A stretch of 64,000 bases of DNA, from NCBI GenBank assembly GCA_016930575.1, contig JAFGGL010000040.1, forward strand, positions 1 through 64,000, given 5' to 3'. The first letter of the stretch is position 1; each line of letters begins with the position of its first letter. The DNA is from Clostridiales bacterium (GTDB lineage: Bacteria; Bacillota; Clostridia; Christensenellales; Aristaeellaceae). The position numbers and the translations under genes were made by a program. Shown piece after piece: positions 30,883 through 39,628 of this stretch. The notes below the pieces were generated by a model that saw only the letters and a list, made by a program, of their open reading frames with translations, had not been told where the DNA came from and searched no databases.

Positions 30883-31791
30883 TCAATAACTCGTTTTATT
30901 CCTACCGCTTTCCTTTGATTTATAAAGTGCTTTATCAGCCTCTTCAACTAAACCAGCTGATGATACATTCTTGGCTGGGAACTTCGTTGCTACTCCTGCG
31001 CTTATAGTAACAATTTCCTCAACATCTGAAAATGCATGAGGTATTTTTAGTGACATTACGTTTTGTCTCATTTTTTCTGCTATGATAAACGCATTGTCCG
31101 CATCGGTGTTTGGTAAAATACAAACGAATTCCTCGCCTCCGTATCTTGCTAGAAAGTCAGTTTTACGAACGAGAGTTTTCGAGAGTACCTGCGCTATCTT
31201 CACGAGGCATTCATCTCCTCCTTGGTGCCCGTAATGATCGTTGTATTGTTTGAAGAAATCTATATCCATCATTACCATGGAAACCGGCATTGAAACACGC
31301 ACTGCCAGATTCCATGTCGAATCAAGATATTCATCAAACTTTCGCCGATTTGATATGCCTGTCAATCCATCCAAATATGAAAAGTTTTCTAAACGATCCC
31401 TGTATCGTTTCAATTCCAAATGCATACTTACTCTGGCTTTCACGATAACAGAGTTATATGGCTTTTTAATATAATCAACGGCACCCATATTGAATCCGCG
31501 GATTTCCTCTTCCTCATTTATTTTCCCTGTCACGAATATTACCGGGATGCTTTTTGTTTGCGAGGCTTCTTTAAGCCTCATACACACTTCGTATCCGTCA
31601 ATACCGGGCATTATTATATCTAGCAGAATAAGATCTGGTGGATTATCCGAAAAGCAGATATCCAGCGCTTTCTCACCACTTGTTGCGGCTCTGATTTTAT
31701 AGTCTGACCTCAATAATTCAGCAAGAACACTAACGTTTTCTTTTGCATCATCAACAACTAGAATTGTCGGCCGCTCAGATGAATCAAACAT
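30883..31791 (-). CDS. Response regulator with diguanylate cyclase output (REC-GGDEF, PleD/WspR-like)
   Basis: Makes cyclic-di-GMP when phosphorylated; 302 residues. The receiver (about 1-120) has phospho-acceptor Asp in 'LILLDIIMPGID' and the switch lysine in 'YIKKPYN'. The GGDEF domain (about 135-300) opens with 'DGLTGISNRRKFDEYL' and has the active motif 'RYGGEEF'. An RxxD inhibition site (RKTD) lies five residues before it, so product feedback is expected. Cytoplasmic. The ATG at 31791 lies inside the end of the hybrid kinase gene (stop at 31784), with GGTGG as the ribosome site, so the two are translationally coupled and almost certainly partners. Together they form a kinase-to-c-di-GMP circuit opposite in sign to the EAL module at 14509. 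Confidence 0.92.
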   Translation of the reverse strand: MFDSSERPTILVVDDAKENVSVLAELLRSDYKIRAATSGEKALDICFSDNPPDLILLDIIMPGIDGYEVCMRLKEASQTKSIPVIFVTGKINEEEEIRGFNMGAVDYIKKPYNSVIVKARVSMHLELKRYRDRLENFSYLDGLTGISNRRKFDEYLDSTWNLAVRVSMPVSMVMMDIDFFKQYNDHYGHQGGDECLVKIAQVLSKTLVRKTDFLARYGGEEFVCILPNTDADNAFIIAEKMRQNVMSLKIPHAFSDVEEIVTISAGVATKFPAKNVSSAGLVEEADKALYKSKESGRNKTSY

Positions 31792-34700
31792 TCCTTCCAC
31801 CGCCCAAGTCAATTTTCATTTTTTTAGCTAATTCATTTAGAGGCTTTTTCGCCATCTCGAAATCAAAATCACCTATGTGTTTTGCAAGTTCTTTCAATTC
31901 CTTGTAATGGTTCGATTCACCGATTAGTTTTTGAAGCTCATCCAGGGGCTTTTCTGCATCAACATTATCTTCCCAAACGAAAAGAGCCAACTCCCGCAAT
32001 ATGGGTTCAACTTCCGATAGATCAATTGGCCTGTCTACTTTCTGTTTATCCACTTTGATATCTATATCAAGTTCGCTTAACAGCTTGTTTAGCGAGTCAA
32101 AGCTGTTAACCAGATTTTCGAGCAACTCATCACATTTCTCGATATCGTTATTTGATAGTAATAGCTCAAGTTCAGCCGCTATATTCTGTATCTCTTGGGC
32201 TGATACATTCCCCGCAACGCCTTTTAGTGCATGTGCTAGTCTCGATGCCTCCTCGAATTTTCTTTTATCCACCGACTTTTTTATATTGCTCGGTATTGAT
32301 GAATATTCCCGAGAAAAATTCACTAAAAGCTTCTTATAAAGTTTCTTATTTCCGTTCAATCTATTTAGTCCAGCATTAAGGTCAAATCCAGGTATATTTG
32401 CAGGCAGCTGTATTATTCCCTCACCCACAATGCCATTATCGCTCTGTTTCCCCAACTGTATCATGCCCTCATCAACCGCTTTCCCAACCCACTTCTTAAT
32501 TGTAGAAAACAGGTTCTTCGGATCAATTGGCTTACTCACATAATCGTTCATACCAGCAGCTAAACATTCCGCTTTAACACCCTGCATCGCATGGGCTGTC
32601 ATGGCAATAATAGGCAATTCTTCAAACTGTATTTGTTTTCTTATTTCCTTTGTAGCTTCATATCCTCCCATTACCGGCATTTGTAAATCCATCAGTACTA
32701 CATCATAATTCTTCTCTTTCACGGCCGCTATAGCTTCTTTTCCGTTATTTGCTATATCAACCATGGCACCTGCGCTGCTAAGTATCTCCTTTGCTACTTC
32801 TTGATTTATCTCGTTATCCTCGACGAGAAGAACATTGATACCATCAACTCGATCTATTGCATTAAGCTCTTTTTCCCTTTCGGATCTTTGAACCGAAGCA
32901 TCCGATTTATCTATACCGAACATATTCATTATGCTATCAAATAAAAGTGATTGATTGATTGGTTTCATAAGAAAGGTATTTATCCCAATTTTCTCCGCTC
33001 TTTTAGCAATCTCTTCTCTTCCATACGCAGATACTAAAATTATCCTTGGTTTATGTTCAATGTTTTCATTATCATTAATCATTCTTGCCACTCTGATCCC
33101 ATCAAATTCAGGCATTCTCCAGTCCATGATTACTAAATCATATGGTTTACCTTTAGCTTCTTTTTGTAGTTCCAAAATTGCAGCTTGTCCGGATGCTACA
33201 GCCATGGCACTAATCCTAAATGATTCTAATTGCTCCTTCAAAACCTCTCTTGACATCTCATTATCATCTACAATCAAAACTTTTATATTTCGAAGTTTAT
33301 CACTATCGAATTGCTTTTTATTTTTCTCTTTGGCTTGCATTATGAAATCAATGACAAATGAAAATGTGCTTCCGACTCCGAATTCGCTCTCAACGAGTAT
33401 TCTTCCTTTCATCATTTCCACAAGCCTTTTAGAGATTGTAAGCCCAAGGCCTGTGCCGCCAAATCTTCTTGTTACAGAAGTATCTGCTTGCGAAAAAGCG
33501 GTGAACAATTTAGCTTTTTGTGCTTCTGTTAATCCGATTCCGGTATCATTCACGCTAAATTTAATTTGGCATGATACATCATCCTTCTTTACTAATTCAG
33601 TTTTAACTAAAACATGTCCTTTTTCTGTGAATTTAACCGCATTATTCACCAGATTTACTAGTATTTGCCCAATTCTTAAGGGATCTCCTATAAGCGCATA
33701 TGGAACATTACTTGAAATACTATTGATAAGCTCAATGTTTTTCTCTGCAGCTTTATCAGAAAGCATGCTCATTGTATCATTAACTACATCATCAAGACGA
33801 AATTCAACCTTCTCCAATTCCAACTTGCCTGCTTCTATTTTCGAGAAATCGAGAATATCATTGATAATACCATGTAAAGACTTTGCCGCAGAATCAATTT
33901 TAGCGACGTAGTCTGTCTGTTTTTGCGATAATTCTGTCTTTTTTATAAGTCCGGAAAACCCAATTACTGCATTCATTGGTGTACGAATTTCATGGCTCAT
34001 ATTAGCCAAAAACTCACTCTTTGCTTTTGTGGCTTCTTCTGCTACTTCTTTTGCTTTTAGCAATTCCGCCTCGCTTTTCTTCTGCTCGGTGACGTCTCTG
34101 ATGATTCCAACCGAATACATACCACTACTGATTTCGACCGTAGATAGCGATAGCTGTACATGGATTTTCTTTTTATCTTTACGACTAGCTTCGATACAAA
34201 GTATTTCTCCAGCTGTTCTTCCACCCTCTTTCTGTTGAAGGCCTAGATATGCTGCATGGTATGTTTTTCTATAGTTTGAAGGTATAATTAGCTTTATCAA
34301 GTTTTGACCAATAGCTTCGGTACTTGTATAGCCGAAAATCCTTTCGGCGGCAGGATTCCAATATGTGATTTCGCTGTTCTGGTCCATCATAAGAATGGCA
34401 TCATATGCTGAATCAGAAATAGAACGCATTCGAATCTCACTATCATGCAACGCATCCTCTGCCTGCTTGCGTTCGGTGATATCACGGATGGCAGCCATCC
34501 TTATTTCTGTTCCATGTGTTTGAATTGTCTTTCCTTGAATTTCTGTATAGAATGATTCGCCGCTTTTTTTAATGAATCTAATTTCATATGGGCTCGTATA
34601 GTCCATCAAAATGTGTTTTCGTGCAATGGGTCTATCATCACAATAAATAAACTCAAAAAGGTCATGTTCAAGCATTTCTTCATGTTCGTAGCCAAGTAAT

Positions 34701-35230
34701 TTTAGAAAAGATGAATTGAGATCCTTTATAATTCCATTATCATGTACAACAATTCCCTCTATTGTGATTTCCGATAGTGTCTGGTACCGCTCTTCTCTTT
34801 CCTTTATTTGAAATTCAGCATTCTTCTGGTTGGTAATATCTGTTGAGATCCCCCATGTGCCTACGATATTTTTATCTTTATCATATAATGGGTATCTGGA
34901 TACTTTGTACCATAAGGTTTCTCCACTCGCGAATGTTTCATGTTCTTCCGCGTTAAGTATAGGGATTCCCGTTTTCATAATTTGCTGCTCGCATTGGTAG
35001 GCTTCGGTTGCATGCTTCTTATTAAAATAATCAAAATCTGATTTCCCAATAACATTCTTTATGTCAGATTCATTTAAGCATCTTTTTAGATGAGAATCAC
35101 TACTATAGATGAAACGGGATTCTTTATCTTTGAAATATATCAAATCCGCAGTACTCTTCATCATGATCTCAAAAGCATCTTTATATTCCAATGAAATATA
35201 ATCTGCCATGTACCTAGACTTTTTGTCCAT
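31784..35230 (-). CDS. Cytoplasmic PAS-PAS-PAS hybrid histidine kinase with two REC domains and Hpt
   Basis: Multistep phosphorelay sensor, 1148 residues from the ATG at 35230 (GGAG 7 bases upstream; an earlier frame start at 35299 lacks this). Three PAS domains (about 20-135, 145-260, 270-390) form the input; no signal peptide or membrane helix is visible, so it senses something inside the cell. HisKA carries '[12 protein letters not shown]' and HATPase has 'DTGIGL' and 'GGTGLGLT'. Receiver 1 has 'LVIMDWRMPEFDG', receiver 2 'VVLMDLQMPVMGG', and the Hpt has 'LAHALKGVAGN'. About 90 further helical residues end the protein, with an inexact repeat ('KPLDELQKL', 'KPLNELAKK'). It overlaps the REC-GGDEF gene by 8 bases. 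Notably AT-rich compared with the flanking loci. Confidence 0.92.
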   Translation of the reverse strand: MDKKSRYMADYISLEYKDAFEIMMKSTADLIYFKDKESRFIYSSDSHLKRCLNESDIKNVIGKSDFDYFNKKHATEAYQCEQQIMKTGIPILNAEEHETFASGETLWYKVSRYPLYDKDKNIVGTWGISTDITNQKNAEFQIKEREERYQTLSEITIEGIVVHDNGIIKDLNSSFLKLLGYEHEEMLEHDLFEFIYCDDRPIARKHILMDYTSPYEIRFIKKSGESFYTEIQGKTIQTHGTEIRMAAIRDITERKQAEDALHDSEIRMRSISDSAYDAILMMDQNSEITYWNPAAERIFGYTSTEAIGQNLIKLIIPSNYRKTYHAAYLGLQQKEGGRTAGEILCIEASRKDKKKIHVQLSLSTVEISSGMYSVGIIRDVTEQKKSEAELLKAKEVAEEATKAKSEFLANMSHEIRTPMNAVIGFSGLIKKTELSQKQTDYVAKIDSAAKSLHGIINDILDFSKIEAGKLELEKVEFRLDDVVNDTMSMLSDKAAEKNIELINSISSNVPYALIGDPLRIGQILVNLVNNAVKFTEKGHVLVKTELVKKDDVSCQIKFSVNDTGIGLTEAQKAKLFTAFSQADTSVTRRFGGTGLGLTISKRLVEMMKGRILVESEFGVGSTFSFVIDFIMQAKEKNKKQFDSDKLRNIKVLIVDDNEMSREVLKEQLESFRISAMAVASGQAAILELQKEAKGKPYDLVIMDWRMPEFDGIRVARMINDNENIEHKPRIILVSAYGREEIAKRAEKIGINTFLMKPINQSLLFDSIMNMFGIDKSDASVQRSEREKELNAIDRVDGINVLLVEDNEINQEVAKEILSSAGAMVDIANNGKEAIAAVKEKNYDVVLMDLQMPVMGGYEATKEIRKQIQFEELPIIAMTAHAMQGVKAECLAAGMNDYVSKPIDPKNLFSTIKKWVGKAVDEGMIQLGKQSDNGIVGEGIIQLPANIPGFDLNAGLNRLNGNKKLYKKLLVNFSREYSSIPSNIKKSVDKRKFEEASRLAHALKGVAGNVSAQEIQNIAAELELLLSNNDIEKCDELLENLVNSFDSLNKLLSELDIDIKVDKQKVDRPIDLSEVEPILRELALFVWEDNVDAEKPLDELQKLIGESNHYKELKELAKHIGDFDFEMAKKPLNELAKKMKIDLGGGRNV

Positions 35231-35308
35231 ATAACTTCTCCACAATTTAATATTTATAATGCTCGCGATTCTTAAATCCTTTATTCTAAGAGGATTCAAC
35301 CTTCTTTT

Positions 35309-35338
35309 ACTTTAACACAAAACCTCGTACCTAGTAAA
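35309..35338 (-). promoter_or_regulatory. Promoter candidate of the PAS hybrid kinase-GGDEF operon
   Basis: On the minus strand TTTACT (35338-35333), an 18-base spacer and TAAAGT (35314-35309). Both boxes are one or two bases off consensus. Confidence 0.4.
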
Positions 35339-35394
35339 GTTTGATTTATTCATCACAATCATAGTCTGTCTTTCATCTAGCAGTTGGAATAATT

Positions 35395-38136
35395 CTATTC
35401 TGTTCGCAAAGCTGCTACAGGATCTTTTTTAGCTGCTTTTCGGGATGGAATTATTCCCGCAATCAAGGTGAGTAACATACTGAGGACAACGAGTATAGCG
35501 GCGCTGATAATGGGCAGTGATGCCTTTACGCCTGTCGTATCGAGCATTATGCGAATGATAGTATTTCCCGGTATCAGCAGGAGATAGGTGATGCTCACAC
35601 CAATTAGGCCCGCAAATAAACCGATGATTAGCGTTTCCGCACTGAAAACCTCTGAGATATTACCTTTGGAAGCACCAATCGCACGAAGAATGCCAATTTC
35701 CTTGGTTCGCTCCAATACGGAAATATAGGTGATGACACCGATCATAATGGAGGAAACGATTAACGAAATCGCTACAAAAGCGATCAAAACATAGGAAACG
35801 ACGTTGATAATCGTTTTAACGGAAGACATGATAAGCGCCACGAAATCTGTATAAGTGATTTGATCGGCCTGATCTGCCTGTTTGTTATAGGCGGTGATAC
35901 AATCGGTGATGGCATCCTTATCTTGAAAGGTGTCGGCATAGATGCTGATGGATGATGGCGACTGTTTGTTTATGACACCAAATGCGGTCATATTTTCATC
36001 ATAGCTGCTCTTTGTAATGTATTGATCATAAACGATCAAGAGAATGGAATCATCCAGATTTTTCAAGTACATGTCAACTAGCGTAGCAAGTGAGCTTGCA
36101 TCTTGGGACAACAGTATATTTTGCATATCGGGATCGTTGGCATAAATTACGCGTATTATAGAATTTGCAAGTGCCGCTTTTTCCGATACAGTCAAGCTCG
36201 ACAGATATTTCGCAGCGTAATTCGCTTTTGCCGCGTCACTAGACGGTGAAAAGGGAAGCCCGTTCAGAACGTTGATACCTGGTGTTTCCTGCTGAGCTGT
36301 GACAACAGCACTAGTATTGGTATGCTGAACAATGTAATCCGTAAGCGCTGCTGTATATCCGACAATGCCGAAAAATACTGCACTGCTCGCATTCCCAGTA
36401 AGGCGGGCTATGCCGGAGACATGCAAAGTAATAGCGTTGTCTAGAAGCCTTGCTATTTCGCTACTATCTGCATCGATTCTTGTAAATGTTCCATCACCTT
36501 TCTCAGCATAGAAATCGCAAACCGGAATGAGATAGAAGGAATGAGCGCAGATATCTTCATAGTCAAATGCATAGGTTTCCAAAACCACGTCTTTGCCATC
36601 TTTTATTTTTTTCATAATCTCCTTATATTGCGCTGAAGGCAGCAAGCCTAGTTTATATAGGGTGGCGGAGGATAGCTCATTGTCTTCGTTCAGAACAATC
36701 ATGACGTCATCATAGCGCTTTGGCCAACTACCGTAGAGAACGTCAAAATTCTCCGTGATAGCAGCGCTGACAAGCTGATCGCCTTGACTAGGTATAAGCT
36801 CCTCAAATACAGAGGAATTTGATATGTCGGTGAGACCTGACAGACCTGATAGTCCGGCTATTTCCGCCAGACGACCGACAGGCGATGACTTCGCGTTAGT
36901 ATCGGTCAGTGTGCTGCCGTCCGTATTGATAAGAGCGCCATCAGGATCTTTGGCGTAGACGGCGTATTGAATATCGTAAGAATATATTACGCCGTTTTCC
37001 CCGAGGTATTGCTTTATTGCACTGTTTGGATTATCTATATATTCCTTAAAAGCCGTCAGGTTGTTATGGGCGGTGATATCCGTCGTCAATCTAGATGCAA
37101 GTGTCAGACTTGTGTTGTTCGAATATACTTTCTCCAGATCATGTGTGATGTTGATATCCCGCATCTCCCTTCTTACAGCAAGCAGGCTGCTCAGGTCGAA
37201 GGATTGTGCGCGAATTGTTATTGGATATGCCGCCATCGTTTCTTTCTGTATGCCTTCGATATAATTATTCACACCGTTGGAGAGCGACAGAATCAACGCA
37301 ATCCCGATAATGCCGATTGACCCGGAGAAGGCTGTCAGCACAGTTCTTCCCATCTTGGTGCGCAGGTTGTTGAAGCTCAGAGAAAGCGAGGTAAAAAAAG
37401 ATATCGATGCTTTCCTCATGTTTTTATGATTCGAAGGAATGGGTTTGGCTTCTTCCATTTCTGCCGGATTTGAATCATGCGTAATCTTACCATCGTATAG
37501 ATTGATGATACGATTGGCATACTGGTTTGCCAACTCCCGGTTATGCGTCACCAACACAACAAGCCTGTTCTTTGCAACTGCTTTCAGAAGGTGTATCACT
37601 TGCGCACTAGCTTCGGAATCCAGAGAGCCGGTTGGTTCATCGGCAAGCAGTATGTCAGGGTTGTTGATCAGCGCACGGGCAATGGCGACCCGTTGCATCT
37701 GGCCTCCTGACAGTTGATTGGGTCTCTTATGAAACTGATTTCCAAGCCCGACGGTCTGCAGTGCTGCTTTTGCGCGTTTTCTGCGTTCGCCTTTGGAAAC
37801 GCCAGAGATTGTCAGCGCAATTTCAACATTTGCCAGGATAGACTGATGCGATATAAGATTGTAATTTTGAAAGATAAACCCAATAGTATGGTTCCGATAC
37901 GAATCCCAATCCCTGTCGTTGTATTTCTCCGTGGATATGCCATTGATAATCAGATTGCCGGAATCATAGCGGTCCAAACCACCGATCACATTGAGCAATG
38001 TGGTTTTCCCGGAACCACTTGGACCGAGTACGGCTACAAATTCATTATCACGCAAGTTGAAGCTGACATCGTCAAGTGCCTTCTGCGTTAATTCCCCGGT
38101 AACATACGTTTTCGAGACATTCTTCAGGATCAGCAA
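35395..38136 (-). CDS. MacB-like ABC transporter, fused ATPase and FtsX-type permease
   Basis: A 913-residue protein joining an ABC ATPase (1-225: Walker A 'GPSGSGKTT', signature 'LSGGQMQRVAIARAL', Walker B 'LLADEPTGSLD') to an FtsX/MacB-type permease. One membrane helix lies near 260-280, followed by a large extracellular region (about 285-770). Three C-terminal helices follow with the family's 'LERTKEIGILRAIGASKGNI'. Such proteins are mechanotransmitters for exporting peptides, lipoproteins or antibiotics rather than importers. It starts with TTG at 38136, with GAGGG 9 bases upstream, 13 bases after the amino-acid ABC ATPase stop. This co-transcription with an importer is unusual. The substrate is unknown. 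Confidence 0.9.
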   Translation of the reverse strand: MLILKNVSKTYVTGELTQKALDDVSFNLRDNEFVAVLGPSGSGKTTLLNVIGGLDRYDSGNLIINGISTEKYNDRDWDSYRNHTIGFIFQNYNLISHQSILANVEIALTISGVSKGERRKRAKAALQTVGLGNQFHKRPNQLSGGQMQRVAIARALINNPDILLADEPTGSLDSEASAQVIHLLKAVAKNRLVVLVTHNRELANQYANRIINLYDGKITHDSNPAEMEEAKPIPSNHKNMRKASISFFTSLSLSFNNLRTKMGRTVLTAFSGSIGIIGIALILSLSNGVNNYIEGIQKETMAAYPITIRAQSFDLSSLLAVRREMRDINITHDLEKVYSNNTSLTLASRLTTDITAHNNLTAFKEYIDNPNSAIKQYLGENGVIYSYDIQYAVYAKDPDGALINTDGSTLTDTNAKSSPVGRLAEIAGLSGLSGLTDISNSSVFEELIPSQGDQLVSAAITENFDVLYGSWPKRYDDVMIVLNEDNELSSATLYKLGLLPSAQYKEIMKKIKDGKDVVLETYAFDYEDICAHSFYLIPVCDFYAEKGDGTFTRIDADSSEIARLLDNAITLHVSGIARLTGNASSAVFFGIVGYTAALTDYIVQHTNTSAVVTAQQETPGINVLNGLPFSPSSDAAKANYAAKYLSSLTVSEKAALANSIIRVIYANDPDMQNILLSQDASSLATLVDMYLKNLDDSILLIVYDQYITKSSYDENMTAFGVINKQSPSSISIYADTFQDKDAITDCITAYNKQADQADQITYTDFVALIMSSVKTIINVVSYVLIAFVAISLIVSSIMIGVITYISVLERTKEIGILRAIGASKGNISEVFSAETLIIGLFAGLIGVSITYLLLIPGNTIIRIMLDTTGVKASLPIISAAILVVLSMLLTLIAGIIPSRKAAKKDPVAALRTE

Positions 38137-38149
38137 TTTTTTGTACCCT

Positions 38150-38869
38150 CTAGTACGCGCTCAGGAATTTGATCGTTTTTTCACGTTTTGGGCTTTGCAG
38201 CATCTGTTTCGTCGGTCCTTCCTCATAAACACCGTTTTCATCAAAAAACAGGATCCTGTCGGTATAATCGTGGGCAAATTGAAGTTCATGCGTCACGATA
38301 ATCAGCAGTTTGTTTTGCAATGCAATATCTGCGATCACAGACAGTACTTCCTCCTTCATGGAAGGATCCAGTGCTGATGTAGGTTCATCAAACAAAAGTA
38401 CATCCGGGTTGAGCGCTAGCGCTCGTGCTATGCCTATACGCTGCTGTTGTCCGCCGGATAATTCCGAGGGATAGGCAAACCGCTTGTCCGGCAATCCGAC
38501 TTTTCCCAGCAATATTTCGGAAAAAGCAAACGCCTCAGCTTTGGATGTATGACGGGTTTTTATTAGCGCAAGTGCGATATTGTCAATCACGTTGAGATGG
38601 GAGAACAGATTAAATTGCTGAAATACCATACCTGTATGTGAAATAGCCCGCATATGCTCACGGCGGGAGCCGAAGAGCCGGTCTCCTGCGATGCGCACCT
38701 CTCCGGAGTCTGGTCTTTCAAGTCCATTCAGGCAGCGAAGGAACACGCTTTTCCCGACGCCTGATTGTCCAATGATAGCGATCCGCTCATTTTTGGCAAA
38801 TCGGGCGCTTATGTTCTCAAACACTGTCTTTCCGCCAAACGCTTTTGAAACATTCCGAATGGTGATCAT
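38150..38869 (-). CDS. Polar amino-acid ABC transporter ATPase (GlnQ type)
   Basis: ATP-hydrolysing subunit of an amino-acid importer, 239 residues, the standard length. Walker A is 'GQSGVGKSV' (the last residue of the usual GKST is Val, so slightly atypical), Q-loop 'GMVFQQFNLFSH', signature 'LSGGQQQRIGIARAL', Walker B 'LLFDEPTSALD' and switch histidine in 'IIVTHELQFA'. Its ATG overlaps the permease stop by 4 bases (38866-38869), so it is translationally coupled. It belongs with the permease and binding protein upstream (40606-38866). The amino acid transported cannot be named. Confidence 0.94.
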   Translation of the reverse strand: MITIRNVSKAFGGKTVFENISARFAKNERIAIIGQSGVGKSVFLRCLNGLERPDSGEVRIAGDRLFGSRREHMRAISHTGMVFQQFNLFSHLNVIDNIALALIKTRHTSKAEAFAFSEILLGKVGLPDKRFAYPSELSGGQQQRIGIARALALNPDVLLFDEPTSALDPSMKEEVLSVIADIALQNKLLIIVTHELQFAHDYTDRILFFDENGVYEEGPTKQMLQSPKREKTIKFLSAY

Positions 38870-39555
38870 TTCGTGTTCCTCCGATAATACCGATGGCTTG
38901 CGCCAAACTTTCGCTTCTCAATCCAGGCGAACAGGCCATATATCAAGTAGGATAAACCCAGATAGAACATGATACCGATGAACAACATGAAAAACGGCTC
39001 CAAGGTTCTCGTGCTCATATAATTGATCGCTCGCGTAAGGTCTGTGATGGAGATATAACCCACAACACAGGTCCACTGCAAAAGGTTGATTACAGCGCTT
39101 TTGTATACGGGCATCGCTACAATGCTTGCCTGCGGAAGCAAGACATAGCTGAAAATAGCAAAACGGCTTAATCCCAGAGCACGCGCCGAATCAAGCTGTG
39201 GTTTTGAAACCGATAGAATGGCACTGCGCATGATCTCAGCTACATTGCCTGAGACATTGAGCGAAAACGCGATGATTGCAATAAAAACGGCATCTATGCG
39301 GACGGATTGAAAGACTACATAGTAAAACAGCATCAACAGCATCAGCACAGGCGTGCCTCTGATAAACGCAATGAACGCCTGAGCGGGAACAGCAAGCACA
39401 CGTTTGTGCGAGATACGAAGCATACAGACTGGTACCGCTAAAAGCGTTCCCAAAACGAGGGCAGCGGCCGTAATCTGAATCGTTACCAGCAAACCCTGTA
39501 ATATACTATACCAGGCGTTGTTCTGGATTAGATTCTCTTGGATAAACGCAATCAT
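38866..39555 (-). CDS. Amino-acid ABC transporter permease (HisMQ/GlnP type)
   Basis: Membrane subunit of a polar amino-acid importer, 229 residues. The opening 'ILQGLLVTIQITAAALVLG', the loop 'FIRGTPVLMLLMLFYYVVF' and the coupling loop 'ALGLSRFAIFSYVLLPQA' are typical of the family; about five membrane helices are visible. There is only one permease gene, so it probably acts as a homodimer. It overlaps the ATPase gene by 4 bases and is separated from the binding-protein gene by 73 bases containing a stem-loop. Confidence 0.94.
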   Translation of the reverse strand: MIAFIQENLIQNNAWYSILQGLLVTIQITAAALVLGTLLAVPVCMLRISHKRVLAVPAQAFIAFIRGTPVLMLLMLFYYVVFQSVRIDAVFIAIIAFSLNVSGNVAEIMRSAILSVSKPQLDSARALGLSRFAIFSYVLLPQASIVAMPVYKSAVINLLQWTCVVGYISITDLTRAINYMSTRTLEPFFMLFIGIMFYLGLSYLIYGLFAWIEKRKFGASHRYYRRNTK

Positions 39556-39582
39556 TGCCGGTCTCCTTCGCTATAATATGAA

Positions 39583-39616
39583 GCAGCCGACCTGCGTTTA
39601 TCCGCAAGCCGGCTGC
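39583..39616 (-). promoter_or_regulatory. Stem-loop between binding-protein and permease genes
   Basis: GCAGCCG (39583-39589) pairs with CGGCTGC (39610-39616), and an inner TGCG/CGCA pair extends the stem. No strong T tract follows on the minus strand. Such structures after binding-protein genes commonly protect the 5' mRNA or attenuate the downstream permease, giving excess binding protein. Confidence 0.5.
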
Positions 39617-39628
39617 AATAACATACTG

